Shown: one piece after another, positions 54,108 through 61,734 of the stretch
Position numbering within the stretch: position 1 is the stretch's first letter
Layout of the letters: each line of letters begins with the position of its first letter
Source: Hymenobacter sp. 5317J-9
GTDB lineage: Bacteria > Bacteroidota > Bacteroidia > Cytophagales > Hymenobacteraceae
Reading direction: 5' to 3'
DNA length: 64,000 bases
Assembly (NCBI RefSeq): GCF_022921075.1
Contig: NZ_CP095050.1
Location: 3,906,001-3,970,000 of the forward strand
Made by a program: the position numbers and the translations under genes
Notes under the pieces: model-generated
The model's input: the letters and a program-made list of their open reading frames with translations, nothing else
Database searches by the model: none
Told to the model about the DNA's origin: nothing

Positions 54108-55790
54108 TTGAAAAAACGACTCCCTGCCCTGCTCCTTGGCACGGCCTGTTTCGCCGCTGGCGTCCTGGTGGCGCGGCCCTCGGCCCCGGAAGAAATCACG
54201 GTGCCCATGCTGCGCGCTGCCCAGCAGCTCATGGGGCTGAGCTTCTCCGACGCCCAGCTCGATTCGACGCGCCGCAACCTGAGCGGCTACCGCGACAGCT
54301 ACGAGGCCCTGCGCAAGCTGGACATGCCCAACAGCGTGGCGCCCTCGGTGGTGTTCGACCCGCGCCCCCTGCGGCTGCGGCAGGCCGCTCTGACGGCAGC
54401 CACCGTCAACCCCGGCAAGCTGCCGGAAATGGCCAAGGTAAAGCTGCCCGCCACCCGCGACGACCTCGCTTTCTACACCGTGCGCCAGCTGGGCGAGCTG
54501 CTGCGCACCAAGCAGATTTCTTCTGAAGAGTTGACCACATTCTTTCTGGCCCGCCTTAAGAAGTACGACCCCAAGCTGCACTGCGTCATCACCCTCACCG
54601 AGGACCTGGCTCTGCAGCAGGCCCGGCAGGCCGACCAAGAAATCAGGGCCGGTAAGTACCGTGGGCCGCTGCACGGCATCCCCTACGGCGCCAAGGACTT
54701 GTTCAGCGCCAAGGGCTACAAAACCACCTGGGGCTCGGTGCCCTACAAAGACCAAACCCTAGACGAAGACGCGGCCGTGGTAGAGCGCCTGCGCGCCGCC
54801 GGCGCTGTGCTCTGCGCCAAGCTCACGCTGGGCGAGCTGGCCCAGGGCGACGTGTGGTTTGGTGAGAAAACCCGCACGCCCTGGGACGTCACCAAGGGTT
54901 CCAGCGGCTCGTCGGCGGGTTCGGCGTCGGCGGTGGCGGCGGGGCTGCTGCCGTTTGCCATCGGCACCGAAACGCTGGGCTCCATCATCAGCCCCAGCAC
55001 GGCGTGCGGCACCACCGGCCTGCGCCCCACCTACGGCCGCGTGAGCCGCGCCGGCGCCATGGCCCTGAGCTGGACCATGGACAAAGCCGGCCCGCTGGCC
55101 CGTTCGGCTGAAGATTGCGCCCTGGTGCTGGCTGCCCTCACCGCCGCCGGCCCCGATGCCCGCGACCCCGCCACCCTGCTGGCGCCCAACGCTTTCCGCT
55201 ACGCCTTCGGCACAAACTTGAAAAAGCTGCGCGTGGGCTACATCAAAAAGGCTTTCGACCAGGACTACCCCACCAAGGCCAACGACCAGGCCGTGCTCGA
55301 CGTGCTGCGCAAGCTAGGCGTGGAGCTGGTGCCGCTGGAGATGCCCGCGCTGTCGGGCAATATCCTGCGCTTTGTACTTACGGCCGAAGGCGCGGCGGCG
55401 TTCGATGGCCTCACCCGCTCGGGCCGCGATGGGCAGATGGTGCTGCAAAACCGCTTTGCCTGGCCCAATACCTTCCGCTCGTCGCGCTTCATTCCGGCCG
55501 TGGAGTACCTGCAGGCCCAGCGCGCCCGCAGCCTGCTCATCGAGCAGATGGATGCCCAACTCAAGGGCTTCGACGCGTACATCACGCCCTCCTTCAGCGC
55601 CAGCCTTGTGGTCACCAACCTGACTGGTCACCCCGCCATAGCCCTGCCCAACGGCTTCACACCCCAGGGCCTGCCTACCACCATCACCTTCATCGGCCAG
55701 CTCTACGAAGAAGGCACTTTGCTTGCTTTGGCCAAGGCCTACCAGGACGCCACGGAGTTTGACGAGAAACATCCCCCTCTGAACTTCTAA
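54108..55790 (+). CDS. Amidase-signature family enzyme, exported
   Basis: This encodes 560 aa with a TTG start at 54108 (MKKRLPALLLGTACFAAG) and a hydrophobic N-terminus that looks like a signal peptide or anchor. The amidase signature domain is seen: HGIPYGAKDLF with Lys196, KGSSGSSAGSASAVAAG with the cis-Ser, and GTETLGSIISPS with Ser292 as nucleophile. Homologues hydrolyse amides, and some act in peptide or fatty-acid amide breakdown. The N-terminal ~115 residues before the domain are a helical extension common in Bacteroidota amidases. The stop codon is immediately followed by the miaA ATG (no gap), so the two are probably one transcript, though their functions seem unrelated. Confidence 0.9.
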   Translation: MKKRLPALLLGTACFAAGVLVARPSAPEEITVPMLRAAQQLMGLSFSDAQLDSTRRNLSGYRDSYEALRKLDMPNSVAPSVVFDPRPLRLRQAALTAATVNPGKLPEMAKVKLPATRDDLAFYTVRQLGELLRTKQISSEELTTFFLARLKKYDPKLHCVITLTEDLALQQARQADQEIRAGKYRGPLHGIPYGAKDLFSAKGYKTTWGSVPYKDQTLDEDAAVVERLRAAGAVLCAKLTLGELAQGDVWFGEKTRTPWDVTKGSSGSSAGSASAVAAGLLPFAIGTETLGSIISPSTACGTTGLRPTYGRVSRAGAMALSWTMDKAGPLARSAEDCALVLAALTAAGPDARDPATLLAPNAFRYAFGTNLKKLRVGYIKKAFDQDYPTKANDQAVLDVLRKLGVELVPLEMPALSGNILRFVLTAEGAAAFDGLTRSGRDGQMVLQNRFAWPNTFRSSRFIPAVEYLQAQRARSLLIEQMDAQLKGFDAYITPSFSASLVVTNLTGHPAIALPNGFTPQGLPTTITFIGQLYEEGTLLALAKAYQDATEFDEKHPPLNF

Positions 55791-56714
55791 ATGGCAGACC
55801 TGCTTCCCCCTGCTATCCTGACCCAACTGGCGCCCACGGCCGCCGACCCGCGTCCGGTGCTGCTCACCATTGCTGGCCCTACGGCTGTGGGCAAAACCGC
55901 CCTGTGCGTGCAGTTGGCCCAGCAATTCAACACCGAAATCGTGTCGGCCGACTCGCGCCAGTTCTTTCGCGAGCTGAGCATCGGCACGGCCAAGCCCACG
56001 CCCGAGGAAATGCAGGGCGTGGCGCATCACTTCATCGACAGCCACAGCATCAGCGAGGACTACAGCGCCGGTCGCTTTGCCGCTGATGCCTTGGCCGTGC
56101 TCGAAAAGCTATTCAAACAGCATCCCCTGGTCATCCTCACCGGCGGCTCGGGGCTCTACGTGCAGGCCGTCACCGATGGGCTTGATGAGCTGCCCAGCGT
56201 GCCGCCCGAAGTGCGCGCCCAGCTCCACACCGAACTGGCCACCCACGGCCTGCCCCACCTCGTGGCCGAGCTCGCCCAAACCGACCCCGTGGCCCACGCC
56301 CGCATCGACCAGCAAAACCCCCAGCGCATCGTGCGCGCCCTGGAAATCACGCGCGCCACGGGCCGGCCATTTTCCAGCTTCCACTCCGACGGCCCACCGC
56401 CCGAAAACCCGCTCTTCCGCAACGTAAAAGTGGCCCTAACGCGCGAGCGGGAAATGCTGTATGAGCGCATCAACCTGCGCGTGGAGCACATGCTGGCCGC
56501 CGGCCTGCTCGAAGAGGTGCAATCGGTACTCCCCTACCGCCACCACCACGCCCTGCAAACCGTGGGCTACCAGGAAATATTCGGCTACCTCGACGGCGAA
56601 TACGACTGGGCCGAGGCCGTGCGCCTGCTTCAGCGCAACACTCGCCGCTACGCCAAGCGCCAGCTCACCTGGCTGCGCCGCGACCCGGCGTATCAGTGGG
56701 TAGAATTAGGGTAA
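55791..56714 (+). CDS. miaA: tRNA dimethylallyltransferase
   Basis: This encodes 307 aa starting at ATG 55791, directly after the amidase stop. The P-loop is GPTAVGKTALCVQLAQ, followed by IVSADSRQFFRELSIGTAKPT, the hallmark of MiaA, and HHFIDSHSISEDYSAG. The tRNA-binding segment RTL-like GGSGLYVQAVTDGL and LQTVGYQEIFGYLDGE near the C-terminus, then RRYAKRQLTWLRR, are all present. MiaA adds a dimethylallyl group to A37 of tRNAs reading UNN codons. Its stop codon lies within the left arm of the 56708-56793 inverted repeat. Confidence 0.96.
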   Translation: MADLLPPAILTQLAPTAADPRPVLLTIAGPTAVGKTALCVQLAQQFNTEIVSADSRQFFRELSIGTAKPTPEEMQGVAHHFIDSHSISEDYSAGRFAADALAVLEKLFKQHPLVILTGGSGLYVQAVTDGLDELPSVPPEVRAQLHTELATHGLPHLVAELAQTDPVAHARIDQQNPQRIVRALEITRATGRPFSSFHSDGPPPENPLFRNVKVALTREREMLYERINLRVEHMLAAGLLEEVQSVLPYRHHHALQTVGYQEIFGYLDGEYDWAEAVRLLQRNTRRYAKRQLTWLRRDPAYQWVELG

Positions 56715-56793
56715 GAGGGTGTGGGGGTAAGAAGGCAAGAGTTGTCATGTGCGGACATAATTCCTACCCTCCTGCCCCACACCCTCTTACCCT
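56708..56793. repeat. Intergenic inverted repeat between miaA and pfkA (family D)
   Basis: AGGGTAAGAGGGTGTGGGG at the left pairs with CCCCACACCCTCTTACCCT at the right over 19 bp, around ~48 bp of spacer. The left arm overlaps the miaA stop codon. It lies between convergent genes and could terminate both, although the A-run after the right arm only suits the minus strand. Confidence 0.8.
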
Positions 56794-56802
56794 AAAAAAA
56801 CC

Positions 56803-57774
56803 CTACACGCTCAGAATCTCCACCATCCGCATAAAGCTCTGGTTGATAAGTTTTTTCTTGTTGATGGTATCAATGAATGGCGTGTAAACCAGCTTCTTGT
56901 CGATGATGCCGGCCATGACGTTGCGCATGCCGTTCATCAGGCCCTCCACGGCTGCGATGCCAAGTTGCGAGCCCAGCAGGCGGTCGGCGGCCGTGGGCGA
57001 GCCGCCCCGCTGAATATGGCCGATAACCGTGACGCGCGTATCGAGCTGCGGAATGGCTTCTTTCACGCGGGCTGCCACCTGGGTGGCGTTGCCCTCCTCG
57101 TCGCCCTCGGCCACGATGACGATGAACGAGGTTTTGGAGCGGTGCCAGCCGGCCTGCAGGGTTTCCACGGCCACGTCGGTGCTCATCTGGGTTTCCGGAA
57201 TCATCACGATTTCGGCCCCGCCGCCGATGGCGCAGGGAATGGCGATGTAGCCCGAGTCGCGGCCCATCACCTCCACAAAGAAGCACCGGTCGTGCGAGTC
57301 GGCCGTGTCGCGGATTTTGTCGATGCAGTCCAGGGCGGTATTCACGGCCGTGTCGTAGCCGATGGTATAATCGGTGCCGTACAGGTCGTTGTCGATGGTG
57401 CCGGGCGCGCCCACCGTTGGGATGCCGAACTCCTCCTCAAAAATCATGGCGCCCGTGAAGGTGCCATTGCCGCCGATGGCCACGAGGCCCTCGATGCCGT
57501 GATTTACCAACTGGTCGAATGCCTGCTGCCGGCCTTCCTTGGTCATGAACTTCAGGCTGCGGGCCGATTTCAGGATGGTGCCGCCCTTCTGCACCGTGTT
57601 GGACACCGACGCCGAATCGAGCCGCACGAACTCGCCCTTAATCATGCCGCTGTAGCCGCGCATAATGCCATACACCTCAATGCCATGGTAGGTGGCGGTG
57701 CGCACCACCGCCCGGATGGCGGCGTTCATGCCCGGCGAGTCGCCGCCGCTGGTAAATACTGCTATTCTCTTCAT
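56803..57774 (-). CDS. pfkA: 6-phosphofructokinase
   Basis: This encodes 323 aa from ATG 57774 (MKRIAVFTSGGDSPGMN). Seen: the ATP/PPi-binding TSGGDSPGMNAAIRA, GYSGMIKGEF, GAPGTIDNDLYGTDYTIGYDT with the catalytic Asp, MGRDSGYIAIPCAI, and HIQRGGSPTAADRLLGSQLG. It catalyses fructose 6-phosphate phosphorylation in glycolysis. The Mg-nucleotide loop reads GGNGTFTGA, with Asn103 where E. coli PfkA has Asp103 in GGDGS. Other active-site residues look intact. It is a full-length, single-domain enzyme of the bacterial ATP-dependent size; whether ATP or PPi is the donor is not certain from the loop. Confidence 0.93.
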   Translation of the reverse strand: MKRIAVFTSGGDSPGMNAAIRAVVRTATYHGIEVYGIMRGYSGMIKGEFVRLDSASVSNTVQKGGTILKSARSLKFMTKEGRQQAFDQLVNHGIEGLVAIGGNGTFTGAMIFEEEFGIPTVGAPGTIDNDLYGTDYTIGYDTAVNTALDCIDKIRDTADSHDRCFFVEVMGRDSGYIAIPCAIGGGAEIVMIPETQMSTDVAVETLQAGWHRSKTSFIVIVAEGDEEGNATQVAARVKEAIPQLDTRVTVIGHIQRGGSPTAADRLLGSQLGIAAVEGLMNGMRNVMAGIIDKKLVYTPFIDTINKKKLINQSFMRMVEILSV

Positions 57775-58006
57775 CAACTTGTTCTTAAATCACGCGGGCA
57801 GGCCAATGGCGCCCAAACCCCGCAAAGTTGGCGAAACGATTGCATATCCGCGGCAGGCTACCCCAAAATACCCGCCAACGGGGCGTCATCTTTTTTTAGC
57901 GCTTTTCGTAACAATGGCAGAAATCGGCCGGTTTTTTTACTACATTGACTCGACAATCGGTCCGATTGCTGTAAAATCATCTTCCACCTCTTAATTCCCA
58001 CGTTTT

Positions 58007-58465
58007 ATGTTCGGTTTTTTTGAAAATGAGCAAGCCAAAAAAATTAAGGGTCACTTGCTGAACCTGGCGGCCCTGGCCAAGGCGGACGGCCACATCGACG
58101 CGCGGGAGATGAACTTCATCCTGGCCGTGGGCAAGAAGAACGGGCTGAGCTCGTCGGAAGTGCAAGCGCTGGTTTCGGGCGCCAAAGGCACCAGCAACGA
58201 CCTGCCCACCAACGACTCTGAGCGGTTCGACCAGATTTTTGACCTGGTAGACATGATGCTGGCCGACGGCATTGTGGACGAGACGGAAATGGAATTCTGC
58301 ATCATGATGGCCGAAAAGCTGGGCTTCCGCAAAGCCATTGTGGGCGTGCTGGTCCGTAAAATTTCGCAGGGCGTGAAAGACGGCCTGCCGCGCGAGCGCA
58401 TCAAAGAGGAAAGCAATGCCTTTTTGAACTACAACGAGTTGCCCCGGCCCCAGGTAGTGCTGTAG
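58007..58465 (+). CDS. TerB-like protein
   Basis: This encodes 152 aa from ATG 58007 (MFGFFENEQAKKIKGHL). A TerB/DjlA-type helical domain is indicated by LNLAALAKADGHIDAREMNFILAVGKKNGL and, in the second half, FDLVDMMLADGIVDETEMEFCIMMAEKLGF. The paired D-G-x-I-D/V-D-E-x-E acidic helices are typical of the family and may bind Ca2+ or another metal. No other ter genes are near, so a role in tellurite resistance is not implied. Its 3' end is followed by a GC-rich hairpin. Confidence 0.85.
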   Translation: MFGFFENEQAKKIKGHLLNLAALAKADGHIDAREMNFILAVGKKNGLSSSEVQALVSGAKGTSNDLPTNDSERFDQIFDLVDMMLADGIVDETEMEFCIMMAEKLGFRKAIVGVLVRKISQGVKDGLPRERIKEESNAFLNYNELPRPQVVL

Positions 58466-58498
58466 GCCTATGGCATAACTGTACTACGGCCTTTCGTT

Positions 58499-58541
58499 GC
58501 CGGCCCGCCGCCTTCCGTTACCGGACTTGCGGCGGGCCGGC
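58499..58541. terminator. GC-rich hairpin, probable bidirectional terminator
   Basis: GCCGGCCCGCCGC (58499-58511) pairs perfectly with GCGGCGGGCCGGC (58529-58541) around a 17-base loop. It lies between convergent TerB-like and aminotransferase genes. A T-run is weak, so it may instead stabilise 3' ends. Confidence 0.65.
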
Positions 58542-58558
58542 CTGCGTTTGGGGCCGGC

Positions 58559-59761
58559 TCAGGCCGAGCCCGTGACGTGCGAAATGGCCCGCAGCAAGGC
58601 CGCGCAGGCCTCGTCAATCTCGGCGTCGGTAATGATGAGCGGGGGAGCTAGCCGCAGAGAATTGTCGCAGAACAAGAACCAATCGGTGAGAATGCCTTCG
58701 TGCTCCAGCGCATGGTCGATGATGGGCTTGAGCAACTCAAACGAATCAAATTCCACGGCCATCAGCAGGCCGCAGCCGCGCACGGCCCGGATGGCCGGGT
58801 GCCGCAGCTGCGCCCGAAAGCGGGCCGCCTTGGCCGCCACGCCCTCGGCCAGCCGCTCGTCCTGAATGACCTGCAGAGTGGCCAGGGCCGCTGCGCAGCT
58901 CACCGGGTGCCCGCCGAAGGTGGTGCAGTGCCCTAGAATGGGGTTGGTTTTGAAGCCCGACATGATTTCGGTGCTCGAAATGAAGGCCCCGATGGGCATG
59001 CCACCGCCCATGCCCTTGGCGCACACCAGAATGTCGGGCTCGATGCCGAACTGCTCGAAGGCCCACATGCTGCCCGTGCGCCCGTAGCCGCACTGAATTT
59101 CATCCAGAATGAGCAACGCGCCCACTTCGGTGCAGCGGGCGCGCAGGGCCGGCAGGTACTCGGGGCTGGGCACGCGCACGCCGGCTTCGCCCTGCACGGT
59201 TTCGATGACCACAGCGGCAGTGCGCTCGGTGATGAAGGCCAGGTCGGCCAGCTCGTTGTGGCGAATGTGGCGCACATCGGGCAGCAGCGGGCGGAAGCTG
59301 TTCTTGAAGCCTTCGGAACCGGTGATGGACAACGCGCCGTGCGTGGAGCCGTGGTAGGCGTTGCGGCAGGAAATGAGCTCGGTGCGGCCGGTGTGGCGCT
59401 TGGCCAGCTTCAGGGCGCCCTCAATGGCCTCGGTGCCGGAGTTGGTGAAATACACCGAATCGAGCTGCGCGGGCAGGGTTTTGTGGATGGCCTCGGCCAG
59501 CTGGGCGGGCACGGCCTGCACCAGCTCGCCGTACACCATCAGGTGCAGGTACTTATCGAGCTGGGCCTGAATGCCGGCCAGCACGCGCGGGTGGCGGTGG
59601 CCCACGTTGCTCACGCCAATGCCTGAAATCAGGTCGAGGTAGCGGCGGCCGTCGGGGCCGTACATGTAGATGCCCTCGGCCCGCTCAATTTCCAGCAGCA
59701 GCGGAAAATCGGAGGTTTGGGCCTGGTGGCGCAGGAATAATTGGCGGGGGGTCAGGACCAC
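58559..59761 (-). CDS. Class III PLP-dependent aminotransferase (acetylornithine/ornithine type)
   Basis: This encodes 400 aa with a GTG start at 59761 (MVLTPRQLFLRHQAQTS). Seen: GIYMYGPDGRRYLDLISGIGVSNVGHRHP, TNSGTEAIEGALKLAKRHTG, ALLILDEIQCGYGRTGSMWAFEQFG with the conserved D-E, and ILVCAKGMGGGMPIGAFI with the PLP Lys. It is likely to transfer an amino group between an omega-amino acid (acetylornithine, ornithine or similar) and 2-oxoglutarate. In related genomes it is often annotated only as an aspartate aminotransferase family protein. No arginine-synthesis genes are beside it, so the substrate is unassigned. Confidence 0.9.
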   Translation of the reverse strand: MVLTPRQLFLRHQAQTSDFPLLLEIERAEGIYMYGPDGRRYLDLISGIGVSNVGHRHPRVLAGIQAQLDKYLHLMVYGELVQAVPAQLAEAIHKTLPAQLDSVYFTNSGTEAIEGALKLAKRHTGRTELISCRNAYHGSTHGALSITGSEGFKNSFRPLLPDVRHIRHNELADLAFITERTAAVVIETVQGEAGVRVPSPEYLPALRARCTEVGALLILDEIQCGYGRTGSMWAFEQFGIEPDILVCAKGMGGGMPIGAFISSTEIMSGFKTNPILGHCTTFGGHPVSCAAALATLQVIQDERLAEGVAAKAARFRAQLRHPAIRAVRGCGLLMAVEFDSFELLKPIIDHALEHEGILTDWFLFCDNSLRLAPPLIITDAEIDEACAALLRAISHVTGSA

Positions 59762-59805
59762 GGACTTTTCGGATTTAAGCGTATAATCGGATTTTGTATA
59801 TAGCC

Positions 59806-59900
59806 GTTTGTCATCCTGAGCGCAGCGAAGGACCTTATCACGTCTGAGCCAGATTGGTTATAATGTGATAAGGTCCTTCGCTGCGCTCAGGATGACAAAC
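59806..59900. repeat. Intergenic inverted repeat, family B variant (copy 4)
   Basis: GTTTGTCATCCTGAGCGCAG and CTGCGCTCAGGATGACAAAC are arms about 36 bp long, with the AAGGACCTTATCAC core where other copies have AAGCATCTCTACCGC. So it is a diverged member of the same family or a sister family. It lies between the aminotransferase and the sigma-factor operon. Confidence 0.85.
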
Positions 59901-59949
59901 AACTTTCAAAACCAGCGAAAAATGATTTCGATTATTCTGCAAAAATAAA

Positions 59950-59975
59950 GAGGCCGCTGCGGGGGCAGCGGCCTC
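59950..59975 (-). terminator. Terminator of the sigma factor/Spy-like operon
   Basis: GAGGCCGCTG pairs with CAGCGGCCTC around a 6-base loop. Reading the minus strand, the stem is followed by TTTATTTTTGC, a proper U-run. It is 25 bp downstream of the Spy-like gene. Confidence 0.85.
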
Positions 59976-60000
59976 TGGGCATAGCTCAGAAAGAAGGGGC

Positions 60001-60495
60001 TCAATTGGTGTCGCCAGCGGCCGGGCCGCCCGCGCCGGCCACGCGCTTGATGACTTCCTTGGTAAAGTCGCGCTCGGCCTGAAACAGCTGGGCCACCTGG
60101 CGCAGCGAAATCACCTTCTGAAACTTGTCGAAGTACTCCTTCTCCAGGTTCAGCTCCTGCTGGCGCATGGTGAAAGCCTGGTTGAAATTGTCGCGAATCT
60201 GCTGGTCGGTCATGCCGTCCGTCACGTCGCGGCGCAGGAGGCGGCCACTGCGGTTGAGTTCGCGGCGCTTGGCTGAAAACTCGTTGTAGAGCGGCCAGAA
60301 CTTCTGGGCTTGCTCCTGCGTGAGCGACACGCGGTTGGTAATGAAGGCGATTTTGGCGTTTTCGAGCTGACCAAGGCGCTGGCCTTTGCGGCCGCCCCCG
60401 AAGCCCTGGCCGCCCTGGGCGTGGGCCGCCGGGGCCAGGGTCAGCAGCAACGCTGCCAGGCTAACTAATCGAAAGACAGATGAAATAGAAAACAT
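60001..60495 (-). CDS. Spy/CpxP-like periplasmic protein
   Basis: This encodes 164 aa with a signal peptide (VSLAALLLTLAPAAHAQ). After a Gly-rich segment come helices with NRVSLTQEQAQKFWPLYNEFSAK, matching the LTxxQ-type motif of Spy/CpxP/ZraP proteins, then a Arg/Glu/Gln-rich helix (FNQAFTMRQQELNLEKEYFDKF) and a C-terminal QVAQLFQAERDFTKEVIKRV. These are periplasmic chaperone or stress-sensing proteins. It is the third gene of an operon with a sigma factor and a membrane protein, 14 bp from the latter, suggesting an envelope-stress circuit. Confidence 0.82.
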   Translation of the reverse strand: MFSISSVFRLVSLAALLLTLAPAAHAQGGQGFGGGRKGQRLGQLENAKIAFITNRVSLTQEQAQKFWPLYNEFSAKRRELNRSGRLLRRDVTDGMTDQQIRDNFNQAFTMRQQELNLEKEYFDKFQKVISLRQVAQLFQAERDFTKEVIKRVAGAGGPAAGDTN

Positions 60496-60509
60496 AAGCG
60501 GGAAAGGAA

Positions 60510-60962
60510 TTACAAATACGTCAGGTCTTCGGAAGGCTGGTCGTCGAGGGCCTGGGTGAGTTCCTCTTCCGAGGCGTGCAGAAAGCCTTTGGCGATGTTG
60601 GGGTGGGCGGCCGTGAGCACGGCCAGGTCAGAATTCTCGACGCGGGCGCCGCTGGTGAGCAGGTAGCCCACCAGCTCAGTGCGCGGCACGGCGTCGAGCG
60701 TGGTCGCGGCCACGGGGGCTTGCGGGGCCGGCCCACTCAGAAAAAACGAGGCTGCAAAGCCGCCCAGCACGGCCACCGAGGCCAAGCTGGTGCGCAGCGC
60801 CGGCGTAAGCCAGGCCAGCCAGCCGGGCGCCGCGGCGTGGGCCTCGGCCTGGGGCAGCCGCGCCATGATTTGCATGGGCAGCTTATCGAAATAGCCAGCG
60901 GGCGGCTCGCTCAGCGGGCGGGGCCGCCGGGGGTGCGCGTCTAGCTTAAAAGGAGTTTTCAT
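60510..60962 (-). CDS. Membrane protein, possible anti-sigma factor
   Basis: This encodes 150 aa from ATG 60962. The N-terminal ~60 residues are cytoplasm-like (PAGYFDKLPMQIMARLPQ), a single membrane helix follows (LRTSLASVAVLGGFAASFFL), then ~65 residues outside with LDAVPRTELVGYLL and ASEEELTQALDDQPSEDL. Such an N-in single-pass protein encoded next to an ECF sigma factor is a typical anti-sigma layout, but the classic zinc HXXXCXXC motif is absent. It lies between the sigma factor (66 bp upstream) and the Spy-like gene (14 bp downstream). Function is inferred from position. Confidence 0.65.
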   Translation of the reverse strand: MKTPFKLDAHPRRPRPLSEPPAGYFDKLPMQIMARLPQAEAHAAAPGWLAWLTPALRTSLASVAVLGGFAASFFLSGPAPQAPVAATTLDAVPRTELVGYLLTSGARVENSDLAVLTAAHPNIAKGFLHASEEELTQALDDQPSEDLTYL

Positions 60963-61028
60963 GGCGGTTGGATGAAGAACGGGGGGCGGCGTTTAACTCC
61001 GCAAGTAAAAATTTGTCTTTTGGCCGAA

Positions 61029-61577
61029 TTAGTCGTCGGTGGTGCGGGTCACGTATTCCTCCACTTTTTTCACGGCGTGGTGGTAGCTGGCTTTCAACGC
61101 GCCCACGCTGGTGCCCGTTACTTCGGCCATTTGCTCGTAGGGCATCTCGTCGTAGTAGCGCAGGTTGAACACGAGGCGCTGCTTGTCGGGCAGGCGCAGG
61201 ATGGCTTTTTGTAGCTTCAGCTCAATCTCGTCGCCGGCCACGGCGGGGTCGGCTTCGATTTTGGCGGCCAACTCGGCGCCCACGTCGGTGAGGGGCAGCA
61301 GGAACTTGCGCCGCTTGCTGCTCAAAAAATTCAGGCACTCGTTGGTGGCAATGCGGTATATCCAGGTGAAGAGGGCGGCGTCTTGCCGGAAGTTCTCCAG
61401 GTGCTTCCACACTTTCACGAACACGTCCTGGGTGAGGTCGTCGGCGTCGTCGTGGTCAATCACCATCTTGCGCACGTGCCAGTACACCTTGCTCTGGTAC
61501 TTGCGCACGAGCTGGTTGAACGCCAGGTTGCGCGAGGCCGGGTCTTGAAACTTGAGGAGAATTTCGTGGTCTTCCAA
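61029..61577 (-). CDS. ECF-type RNA polymerase sigma factor
   Basis: This encodes 182 aa with a TTG start at 61577 (MEDHEILLKFQDPASRN). Sigma region 2 is seen as FNQLVRKYQSKVYWHVRKMV, DADDLTQDVFVKVWKHLENFR and LFTWIYRIATNECLNFLSSK; region 4 as LQKAILRLPDKQRLVFNLRYYDEMPYEQMAEVTGTSVGALKASYHHAVKKVEEY. No extra C-terminal domain. It likely directs polymerase to envelope-stress genes, with the downstream membrane protein as its probable anti-sigma factor. It lies divergent from the methyltransferase. Confidence 0.94.
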   Translation of the reverse strand: MEDHEILLKFQDPASRNLAFNQLVRKYQSKVYWHVRKMVIDHDDADDLTQDVFVKVWKHLENFRQDAALFTWIYRIATNECLNFLSSKRRKFLLPLTDVGAELAAKIEADPAVAGDEIELKLQKAILRLPDKQRLVFNLRYYDEMPYEQMAEVTGTSVGALKASYHHAVKKVEEYVTRTTDD

Positions 61578-61674
61578 ACGGAGAGGCCGGGATTGTGGCG
61601 GAGAACGGACGCGGGTTGGATGGCCGCTGCGCCGGCAAGTTTAACGGCTCAGCTCAACAATGCTGCTGGCCACC

Positions 61675-61712
61675 AAGTATATTATTTTTTAATATATATA
61701 TTTACCAAAACC
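61675..61712. promoter_or_regulatory. AT-rich divergent promoter region
   Basis: TATATTATTTTTTAATATAT and the following ATATTTACC are strikingly AT-rich in an otherwise GC-rich region. It sits 23-60 bp upstream of the methyltransferase ATG and also upstream of the sigma factor on the other strand. A promoter role is inferred from composition only. Confidence 0.4.
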
Positions 61713-61734
61713 CATTATCTTCCTTTGTTTCACC

